From contig JBFMBP010000079.1 in assembly GCA_040755155.1 (NCBI GenBank), positions 1 to 64,000 of the forward strand: DNA of 64,000 bases, in the 5' to 3' direction. Source of the DNA: Candidatus Omnitrophota bacterium (GTDB taxonomy: Bacteria > Hinthialibacterota > Hinthialibacteria > Hinthialibacterales > Hinthialibacteraceae). Shown piece after piece: positions 37,241 through 45,200 of the stretch. The position numbers and the translations under genes are program-made. The notes below the pieces were generated by a model that was given only the letters and a program-made list of their open reading frames with translations, had not been told where the DNA came from and made no database searches. Within the stretch, counting starts at the first letter, position 1; every line of letters begins with the position of its first letter.

Positions 37241-37516
37241 TCAATCTCCTAGATGGAATCCTTGATCCAGCGTCCGATTGAGGTATTGGCGGAAAGCGAA
37301 AATCGTCGTCGTCTTGACGATGCCGGGCACGGCGATCATATCTTCCGTAACCAATTTCGACAACGTTTCGTTTTCCGGGACGCGGACGACGGCGATAAGG
37401 TCCCATTCGCCGGCAACGCTGTAGACTTCGGAGATTCCAGGCAGATTGAGAATCTCCTGCGCCGCGCCCGCAATGCGGTTGCGCTCGGCGGATATCAAAA
37501 TGAATGCAGTCACCAT
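37241..37516 (-). CDS. Stand-alone Lrp/AsnC ligand-binding (RAM) domain protein
   Basis: This is a 91-residue protein made only of the AsnC_trans_reg (RAM) domain: TAFILISAERNRIAGAAQEI, then GISEVYSVAGEWDLIAVVRV and the C-terminal strand IVKTTTIFAFRQYL. It lacks the N-terminal helix-turn-helix of Lrp proteins, so it is a small-molecule sensor that oligomerises, perhaps with a full-length Lrp. The ATG at 37516 has AGAGG eight bases upstream; ATGs at 37546 and 37522 are less well placed. It stands between convergent and divergent neighbours. Confidence 0.8.
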   Translation of the reverse strand: MVTAFILISAERNRIAGAAQEILNLPGISEVYSVAGEWDLIAVVRVPENETLSKLVTEDMIAVPGIVKTTTIFAFRQYLNRTLDQGFHLGD

Positions 37517-37914
37517 AAGCATCGCCTCTTTCTGCCCATACGGCATATTCTATACGCGCGCATCCTTTCATGATAACGGAGTTGAAGAAAAAGGAAAGGA
37601 AAACGGCCATTTCCGTCTTTCATGGCAAAATCTCGTCATTATTCCCAAATCGTTTTTTGTTTATATAGGAAAGATCGGAGCTATGTTAGAATCCTGTTAA
37701 AAGTATGAAAAAACGGCGTAATAAATCTTTCTCTCCTTGCCGCTTGTTGTAACGCTTATTAAGCTTGGAGCGATCGATTGGGATTCATGGCGGCATGGTT
37801 GCCGATAGGGAACGATCCCAAAAGCAGCGATCGGTTTTCAAAGGCAAGCGGTTGGAAAAAGAAATACATCGGATGGAGCCGCCTTCATTCCCCAGCGCGG
37901 ACAAGGAAACGAAT
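37517..37914. other. Divergent intergenic region before the two-component system
   Basis: A 398-base gap between the RAM-domain gene and the response regulator. An open frame runs through its last 150 bases into the regulator, but the start of the conserved receiver fixes the gene at 37915. Probable promoters for both genes are not clear. No pho-box-like repeats were recognised. Confidence 0.4.
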
Positions 37915-38604
37915 ATGGCAAGGGAAAACATACTGGTCGTCGATGACGAAGAAGATATTCTCAGTTTAGTGGAATACAACCTCGTCAAAGAAGATTTCAA
38001 CGTCAACTGCGTGATGACTGGCGAGGAAGCATTAAGCCGGACGCGGTCGGCGGCGCCCGATTTGCTCGTACTCGATCTGATGCTGCCTGGCGTAGACGGC
38101 CTCGAAGTCTGCCGGATTTTAAAAAACGATCCCCAGACGAAAGAGATTCCTATCGTAATGCTAACGGCGAGAGGCGAGGAATCCGACGTCGTAAGAGGAT
38201 TGGAACTCGGCGCCGACGATTATATTACCAAACCGTTTAGCCCAAATATTCTCCTGGCTCGCATCCGCGCCGTTCTGCGCCGGAAATCCGTCACCCCCGC
38301 CGACGAAAATTCCATCTTGAAAATTCATGGCATCGAAATTCATCCCGGCCGCCACGAAGTTCTCATCCATGGCGCTACCGCCGACTTAACCTTAACGGAG
38401 TTCCGAATCCTTCACTATCTGGTTCGCCGCCCAGGATGGGTTTTTACCCGCACTCAAATCATCGACGCCGTACACGGAGACGACTATCCCGTGACGGAAC
38501 GCTCCGTAGACGTCCAGATCGTCGGCTTGCGCAAGAAACTGGGAGATTGCGGCAAATATATCGAAACCGTACGCGGCGTCGGTTATCGCTTCCAGGATTC
38601 GTAA
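37915..38604 (+). CDS. OmpR/PhoB-family response regulator
   Basis: The 229-residue regulator has a receiver domain (about 1-120) with the acidic pair DDEED, the phosphoacceptor Asp54 (VLDLMLPG), Thr84 and Lys106 (ITKPF). A winged-helix DNA-binding domain follows (about 130-229), with LTEFRILHYLVRRPGWVFTR and a recognition region ending RGVGYRFQ. Sequence and partner resemble PhoB. The ATG at 37915 is preceded by AAGGA seven bases away; the longer reading from 37765 adds 50 residues foreign to the family. A PhoR-like kinase gene begins 10 bp after the stop. Confidence 0.9.
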   Translation: MARENILVVDDEEDILSLVEYNLVKEDFNVNCVMTGEEALSRTRSAAPDLLVLDLMLPGVDGLEVCRILKNDPQTKEIPIVMLTARGEESDVVRGLELGADDYITKPFSPNILLARIRAVLRRKSVTPADENSILKIHGIEIHPGRHEVLIHGATADLTLTEFRILHYLVRRPGWVFTRTQIIDAVHGDDYPVTERSVDVQIVGLRKKLGDCGKYIETVRGVGYRFQDS

Positions 38605-38614
38605 GGATTCGCAC

Positions 38615-40414
38615 GTGCCGAAAAGACGATTGCAGTGGAAGCTTTATCCTTCCTACCTTCTGGTTACGGTCTTCTCTCTTATCGCTGTAGCCGGATATTC
38701 TACGATTTCTATGCGCGCCATGTATTTGTCCTTTTTGCAATCGGAATTGGAATCCTACGCCCGTCTCGTAAAAAATCAAATCGAACGCAAAAATCTCCCT
38801 TTGGACGCGAGTTGGGTAGACCCCATTTGCAAAGAGGAAGGAGCTTTGATTCCTCCGCGCCTTACCGTAATCAGTTCGACAGGCGAGGTCGTCGGCGAGT
38901 CGGAAGAAAATCCTCATGATATGGAAAATCATCTCCACCGTCCGGAAATCCAAGACGCTCTGCGTATGGGCTTCGGCAAAACCGTCCGTTACAGCAACAC
39001 GGTGGAAAAGGAGATGATGTATATCGCCGTCTCCCTGCAAAAAGACGGCGAGACGATAGGAGTGGCTCGCGCCGCGCTTTCCACGTCCGCCATCGCCAAA
39101 ACGACGAAGGATATTTTTCGGCAGATTTTTATCGGCGGAATAGCCGCTATTATCATTGGCGCGATCGTCAGTTTCGCCATTTCCCGCCATATCAGCCTTC
39201 CGCTCGTCAAACTGCAGGAAGGCGCTGCGCGTTTCGCCAAGGGCGATCTGAGCGCGAAATTGGAAATCGCCCATTCGGAAGAAATCGACGAATTGGCGGA
39301 AGCGATGAACCGTATGGCCGCTCAATTGAACGATCGCATCCGCGCCATCGTCCGGCAGCGCAACCAACAGGAGGCGATTCTCTCCAGCATGGTGGAGGGC
39401 GTGCTCGCCGTTGACGGCCGCCAGCGGCTGATCGGCATGAATCAATCCGCCGCCGAGTGGCTCGGCGCAGCCTCCGCCGCCATGGAAGGCCAGCCGCTGG
39501 ACGAAATCGTCCGCAATAAGGAACTCCGGATCTTCGCCGCTAAAGTTCTCTCTTCTCCTCAACCCATCGAAGGCGAAATTATTTTGGATGAGGAAGAAGT
39601 CCGCTTTATCCAGTTGCACGGTTCTCCGCTCTGCGATGCGAACGGCGATCAGATCGGCGCCGTCATCGTTTTGGACGACGTTACTCGCCTGAGGCGATTG
39701 GAAACCATACGGCGCGACTTCGCCGCCAATGTATCCCACGAGTTGAAAACGCCTATCACCTCCATCAAGGGCTTCGTCGAAACCCTCATCGACGGCGCCA
39801 TCGACAACCGTGAAGACGCCATGCGTTTCCTGGGCATCATCGCCCGCCAATCCGACCGCCTGCAAGCTATCATCGAAGACCTTCTCAGTCTCGCCCGCAT
39901 CGAACAGGACGAACAGAAGGAAAACATCCCGCTGGAGTTTTTGTCCCTGCTCCCCGTGATTCAATCGTCCATCGAATTCTGCAAGATGAAGGCTTCGGAA
40001 AAGAATATCGCTTTCAATATGGTTTGCTCGCCCGAAATCCAGGCGAAAATCAATCCGCCCCTCTTGGAGCAAGCGCTGGTCAACCTCATCGACAACGCCA
40101 TCAAATACAGCGAGGAAGGCGGACGCATCAAAATCGAAGCCTTATCCGCCAAAGAGGAAATCCTTCTGAACGTGCAAGACTGGGGATCGGGCATTCCCCA
40201 AGAACATCTGCGCCGCATCTTCGAGCGCTTCTACCGCGTCGATAAAGCCCGCAGCCGCAAATTGGGCGGTACCGGCCTAGGCCTGGCCATCGTCAAACAC
40301 ATAGCGCTGGCGCATCGCGGAAGCGTCTCTGTCGAAAGCTCCCCCGGCAAGGGCAGCGTCTTTACTATTTGCCTGCCGTCCCCCAATAAGCCCCATGGAA
40401 CGAAAAACGGTTAG
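38615..40414 (+). CDS. PhoR-like sensor histidine kinase, GTG start
   Basis: The 599-residue kinase has TM1 (about 11-33), a periplasmic sensor (about 34-170), TM2 (about 171-192), HAMP (about 192-245), a PAS domain (about 250-360), HisKA with the phosphoacceptor His375 (NVSHELKTPIT) and a HATPase domain with N-box NLIDNAIKYS, G1 DWGSGIP and GGTGLGLAIVKH. It phosphorylates the regulator encoded just upstream. The start codon is GTG (38615), with AAGGA seven bases upstream. PhoB/PhoR is inferred from domain order; no pst or pho genes are in this window, so phosphate sensing is not proved. Confidence 0.88.
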   Translation: MPKRRLQWKLYPSYLLVTVFSLIAVAGYSTISMRAMYLSFLQSELESYARLVKNQIERKNLPLDASWVDPICKEEGALIPPRLTVISSTGEVVGESEENPHDMENHLHRPEIQDALRMGFGKTVRYSNTVEKEMMYIAVSLQKDGETIGVARAALSTSAIAKTTKDIFRQIFIGGIAAIIIGAIVSFAISRHISLPLVKLQEGAARFAKGDLSAKLEIAHSEEIDELAEAMNRMAAQLNDRIRAIVRQRNQQEAILSSMVEGVLAVDGRQRLIGMNQSAAEWLGAASAAMEGQPLDEIVRNKELRIFAAKVLSSPQPIEGEIILDEEEVRFIQLHGSPLCDANGDQIGAVIVLDDVTRLRRLETIRRDFAANVSHELKTPITSIKGFVETLIDGAIDNREDAMRFLGIIARQSDRLQAIIEDLLSLARIEQDEQKENIPLEFLSLLPVIQSSIEFCKMKASEKNIAFNMVCSPEIQAKINPPLLEQALVNLIDNAIKYSEEGGRIKIEALSAKEEILLNVQDWGSGIPQEHLRRIFERFYRVDKARSRKLGGTGLGLAIVKHIALAHRGSVSVESSPGKGSVFTICLPSPNKPHGTKNG

Positions 40415-40601
40415 CCGCCAGATCTCTGCGGGTAAATGGCGAGGGCTGGACTTGTTGTTCATGGCCATGGAAGGATAAAAACGCAGCGAGGCGGACTTTA
40501 CTACTCTCCATTTTTATCAAGTCCGCTCCTCGAATTCCTAATACCATCGAATGGCAATCGATGATTCTTGGCGCATACGCCGTTCAATTTTTCCAATAGG
40601 A

Positions 40602-40630
40602 TTTACAATACAAGGAATAATCTATATAAT
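40602..40630 (+). promoter_or_regulatory. Sigma-70-type promoter of the antitoxin-toxin pair
   Basis: TTTACA (40602-40607) and TATAAT (40625-40630) are separated by 17 bases; the ATG of the antitoxin follows at 40661 with TAAGGA seven bases before it. The region around the -10 is AT-rich with partial symmetry and may hold the antitoxin's operator. Confidence 0.72.
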
Positions 40631-40660
40631 AATGAGTAATATAAAAGTAAGGAAATCGCA

Positions 40661-40918
40661 ATGCCGCAATCGACCGTAACCGAAAAAGGCCAAACCACCG
40701 TTCCCGTCCAAGTGCGCAAAGCCATGAACCTGACGCCGCATCAAAAAATTCAATGGGAAATCCAGCCGGATGGGTCGGTTTTAGTCCGCCCCCAATCCAG
40801 CGCTCTCGATCTGTATGGCAGCCTCAAGCCGAAGAAAATCTTTCCCGGAATACGAGAAGAAAAAGAGTCCGTGCGCCGGGCGGTCGCCCATCAAGCAGCC
40901 AAAGAAGGGATCGATTGA
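40661..40918 (+). CDS. AbrB/MazE-fold antitoxin
   Basis: The 85-residue protein opens with STVTEKGQTTVPVQVRKAM, the swapped-hairpin (SpoVT/AbrB, MazE-type) DNA-binding fold. The C-terminal tail (SLKPKKIFPGIREEKES) is the kind of extended segment that wraps around a PIN-domain toxin. It should neutralise the VapC-like toxin encoded three bases downstream and repress the shared promoter. Length and arrangement are normal for this class. Confidence 0.85.
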   Translation: MPQSTVTEKGQTTVPVQVRKAMNLTPHQKIQWEIQPDGSVLVRPQSSALDLYGSLKPKKIFPGIREEKESVRRAVAHQAAKEGID

Positions 40919-40921
40919 ACC

Positions 40922-41338
40922 ATGGCGGAAAGGATGTTGGCCGATACGAATGTCTTGATCCGCTTTTTAACCGGAGAGCCTCCCGCACTGGCTCAAAGGG
41001 CGCGCGCGTTGGTTGCGTCCGCCGATGCGGGGGATGTGGATTTGGTTGTTCTCCCGCTGATTGTCGCCGAAACGGTCTATACCTTGGAATCGTACTACAA
41101 AATGAACGCGCCGATCATCGTCGCTAAATTGACGGCTTTTCTTCAAAGCCGGGGAGTCGTTGCCGAAGATGAAAACCTAGTTTTAGAGGCTCTCAAACGC
41201 CATGGGTCGAAGAACATTCATTTTGCCGACGCTTACCTGGCAGCCTGCGCCGTTGAAAGGAGTATGCCGGTAGTTTCGTTTGACCGGGATTTTTCCAAGT
41301 TTGACGATATCCGCTGGATCGAACCCAAAGGACGCTAA
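40922..41338 (+). CDS. vapC: PIN-domain VapC-family toxin
   Basis: The 138-residue PIN-domain ribonuclease carries the expected acidic residues: Asp8 (ADTNVLIRF), Glu50 (IVAETVYTL), Asp103 (FADAYLAACA) and Asp121 (VSFDRDF). VapC proteins cleave tRNA or rRNA at defined sites and are held inactive by their cognate antitoxin. The gene begins three bases after the antitoxin stop, so the two are co-translated. The partner is AbrB/MazE-like rather than classical VapB; this mix is common. No truncation is seen. Confidence 0.87.
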   Translation: MAERMLADTNVLIRFLTGEPPALAQRARALVASADAGDVDLVVLPLIVAETVYTLESYYKMNAPIIVAKLTAFLQSRGVVAEDENLVLEALKRHGSKNIHFADAYLAACAVERSMPVVSFDRDFSKFDDIRWIEPKGR

Positions 41339-41473
41339 GCGCGGGATCTTTGGCGGACATGGATAACGCTTTGAACCTATCCTGCATTCCTTCCTTGTCT
41401 TTTCTTCGCTGTTTCGCAATGGTAAGATTGGTTAGGTAGGCATCATAATTCAGGAATGAGAAAGGATGATGAA

Positions 41474-42169
41474 ATGAAAATATGGCGTATATGGATGTTT
41501 GCGGCCATCATAAGTTTGCTTGCGGCGCCCGCGGCGATGGCGGCCGATTCTCGGCCTTTGACGAAGCCTCCCAAAGGCGAGGAATGGAAGCCCCTTTTCG
41601 ACGGCAAAACCCTTGCGGGATGGCATACGAAAGTTCGGCCCGACGCGCATAACCTGATGAGCTGGGCCGCCGTCAATGGCGTGCTCGTTAACATTCCCCC
41701 CGCCGGCGAAGACCTTCACGGCATCGACCTTGTCAGCGATGTGGAGTTAGGCAGCCATGAACTCTACATCGAATTCATGGTCCCCCAGGGCAGCAACAGC
41801 GGCGTCTATATTATCGGCCAATACGAGATTCAAGTGCTCGATAGTTTCGAAAATAAGAAGCCTGCGAAAATCGACTGCGGCGGCATATACGACAAGATCG
41901 CTCCCAGCGTCTTCGCTTCGCTGCCTCCCGGCTATTGGCAATGTTTTCACGCCATTTTCCATAAGGCAATCGTGAAAGATGGCAAAGTAATTCAGAAACC
42001 GCGCATAACGGTTTACTATAATGGCAAAAATGTCATCGACAACGTCGAAATCGAAGGCGTTACCGGCGCCGCGCTGAAAAATGAGGTCGTCGAAACCGGC
42101 CCCACCTACCTCCAAGGCAATCATGGCATGGTTTTATTCCGCAATATCTACTACAAACCGTTCGAGTAA
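41474..42169 (+). CDS. Secreted DUF1080 (3-keto-disaccharide hydrolase) protein
   Basis: The 231-residue protein has a Sec signal peptide (KIWRIWMFAAIISLLAAP, cleavage after AMAA). A DUF1080 beta-sandwich follows: EWKPLFDGKTLAGWH, then FMVPQGSNSGVYIIGQYEIQ and LQGNHGMVLFRNIYYKP. Some members hydrolyse 3-keto-glycosides in a two-step route in which a Gfo/Idh/MocA oxidoreductase forms the 3-keto sugar; such an oxidoreductase is encoded 5 kb upstream, although not in the same operon. The ATG at 41474 has AAAGG eight bases upstream and is preferred over that at 41456. A strong terminator follows the gene. Confidence 0.85.
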   Translation: MKIWRIWMFAAIISLLAAPAAMAADSRPLTKPPKGEEWKPLFDGKTLAGWHTKVRPDAHNLMSWAAVNGVLVNIPPAGEDLHGIDLVSDVELGSHELYIEFMVPQGSNSGVYIIGQYEIQVLDSFENKKPAKIDCGGIYDKIAPSVFASLPPGYWQCFHAIFHKAIVKDGKVIQKPRITVYYNGKNVIDNVEIEGVTGAALKNEVVETGPTYLQGNHGMVLFRNIYYKPFE

Positions 42170-42197
42170 TTAACCGCGAGAAATAGTGCAAATTACA

Positions 42198-42226
42198 AAC
42201 CCCCTGCAAAATCAGGGGGTTTTTTG
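42198..42226 (+). terminator. Rho-independent terminator of the DUF1080 gene
   Basis: AACCCCCTG (42198-42206) pairs perfectly with CAGGGGGTT (42213-42221) across a 6-nt loop, followed by TTTTTG. The stop codon of the convergent kinase gene lies inside the hairpin, so it may serve both transcripts. Confidence 0.88.
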
Positions 42227-45200
42227 TTTGGCAAGCCTCTCGCGCCAGTATTCCCGTTTATATAATTCCACGCGCTCTTCGAAAGGCGCGATGGAATCAG
42301 CTGGATAATCTTCTTCACGCCATGGAAATGCATTCCACACTTTTGGAGCGCCGGAATCATATTCTACGATAATTCGTTTGCCATCGGGACTGAATGACAC
42401 GGATTTAACGCTTGAAGAACGCCCTTCTAGGCTGATTAATTCTCTACCCGTATTAGCGTTCCACACCTTTACTGTACCATCTCCCATGCCACCTCCTGTA
42501 ACAATGCGCCGTCCATCCGGACTGAACGCTAATGAAGCAACCGGACCGGAGTGACCTCTTAGAGTAATCAGTTCCTTCCCGGTTTTTGCATCCCATACTT
42601 TCGCTGTTTTATTAATCGCGCCTGTTGCTATTTTTTTTCCGTCAGGACTATAAGCTGCAGGCATATTTCCTTCAAAGATGAAAAGTTCTTGACCTGTTTT
42701 CGCATCCCAAACTTTTGAGAGATCTTTTTTGGAATTTTCTCCCCATCCTGAATCCCATCCTGTTGTAACGATATGAGCGCCGCTTGGACTAAATACGGCG
42801 GATGAAAACGAAAACTTACCAGTCAAACTCTGGCTCTGGCTATCGATGATTGTTTGGCCGGTTTCAATATCCCATACTTGTGAACCATCAACGTCTTTGG
42901 TGATAATACGCTTTCCATCCGGGCTAAAAACCACTGAATTAACCATGCCTGATAAGCCGCTAAGGCTTATGACCTCTTGTCCTGTTCTGGTATCCCATAT
43001 CTTTACTTCATCGCTTGATTCACCTAACCCATCTAAAAACAATTTGGGTGATTTATTATAACTAACAGTAACAAAATGCTTGCTGTCTGGAGTGAATGCC
43101 ATCAAGTCAATCGAGCTGATTAAATTGGGCAGTCCCTTTATAGAAATAATTTCCTGACCAGTTCTCGTATTCCATATCTTTTTAGCATGATCCTCATACT
43201 CTGTGGCAATACGTTCGCCGTCTTGACTAAAAACTATAGTAATGATACTGGCGGAATACTTTTCGAGGCTGGTTATTTCTTGGCCGGTCTCAGCATTCCA
43301 TACTTTTACGATCTTAAACATACTCCCCGTTGCAATTTGTTTCCCATCTGGACTGAATGCCATATACAATACTGGAGCGGAATGTCCTTCTAGGCTGAAC
43401 AGTTCTCGCAAGGTTTCGAAGTCCCATATTTTCACTGTATTGTCCTGACATCCCATAGCTATTCGCTTACCATCCGGACTGACGCCTACAGACAAAAATA
43501 CGCTCGTAGAATTATCGAGACGATTAATCTCACGTCCCGTTTCGGCATCCCACACGACCAAATTTATTTCGTCTAGATTAAAAACTGTATTATCAGTAAA
43601 CACTTCTACTTTTTTACCTGGACTTACCGTAACAATGCGATTGCCATCTGGATTGAACAACATCGAATAGACGAAACCGAAAACGCCCTCAAGAGAACTT
43701 ATTTTTGTGCCGGTCTTAGCATCCCATATTTGTATCTTCTCTTCACTATCTTCCATCCCTGGCCCTGGTTGACCTTTTATCCAACTCCTCGCGGCAATCC
43801 GCTTTCCGTCTGGGCTGAATGCCTCAAATACTAATATGTTGGCATGATCTTCAATAGTAGTAATTATTTGGCCTGTCTCAGCATCCCACACTTTAATTAT
43901 ATTGCCCTCGCTCACCGTTGCAATTTGTTTCCCATCCGGGCTAAAAACCGCAGAATGCACCGGTGCGGAATGCCCTTCTAGGCTGACAAGTTCATTCCAG
44001 GTTTCGGCGTCCCATACCTTTACTGTATTATCCTGCCCCCCCATAAGAATGCGCTTGCCGTCCGGGCTGAATACTTCTGGGGTAATCCCAACTGAATGCC
44101 CTTCGATTTTAGGGATCTCTTGAGCTGTCTCGGCATCCCACACTTTCGCACTTTTGTCCCCATGCCCGGTAACGATGCGTTTGCCATCAGGACTGAATGC
44201 CGCCGAAACAACCTTGCCCGCGCGTCCTTCTTGACTTGTAATCTCCCGACATGTTATCTCTCGACCAGTTTCGGAATCCCATATCTTTATTTCATCGGCG
44301 AATTTTTCTAACTCATCATTTGACAATTTGTTCAATCCCCCAGAACTCGCAGTGATAAAATGCTTACCATCTGGATTGAATGCCATTAAATGCGTTGAAT
44401 CAGAAATCCCCTTGAGGCAACGGATTTCATGGCCTGTTTTAGCATCATATATAGTAATAATTTGATCATTTTCTATCTGATTTATTGTTGCAATAAGTTT
44501 GCCATTTGGACTGAAAACCGCTGGATAGACCGAGGAAGAACCCCCTGCGAGAGTTAAGATTTCTTCGCCCGTCTCAATATCCCAAACTTTTGTTGTTTTA
44601 CCCCAACTCCCCGTAACAATACGCGAGCCGTCCGGACTGAATCCCAAAGAGGAAATCCGGCCGGAATGCCCATCCAAACGATGAACTTCACTCCCTGTTT
44701 CCGCATCCCGCACTATCGCTGCATTGTCCTTGTCCGATGTAACAATAAACTCGCCTGTCGGACTAAGCGCCGTTTTCTGCTCTGAAAGAGAAGGATATTC
44801 TTCGAGGATATTAGCACCTTGGCAATTCTCGAGATCCCACACTTTCGCCGTACTGTCATTACTTACCGTAACGATGCGTTTGCCGTCTGGACTGAATGCG
44901 GCTGACCGAATCGCAGCGGTATGTCCTTCAAGACTTATGACTTCTTGTCCAGTCTTGAAATCCCATACTTTCGCCGTTTTGTCCAAACTCCCTGTGACGA
45001 TGCGTTGACCATCAGAGCTGATTGACACACAAGTAATAATCATTGAATGCCCTTTTAAAGTTTTGATCTCTTGACCAGTCTCAACATCCCACAATTTCAT
45101 TGCACCTCCTAATCCTGTATAGGTTAAAACGCGCTGACCATCCGAGTTGAACACGGCATAGGTAACCGGATCGGAATCCCTATGTGAATCCCCATGTTTG

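Noticed and set aside
38459-40072. A 537-codon minus-strand frame opposite the histidine kinase
   Set aside because: Antisense shadow of the kinase, which has all catalytic motifs in its own frame.
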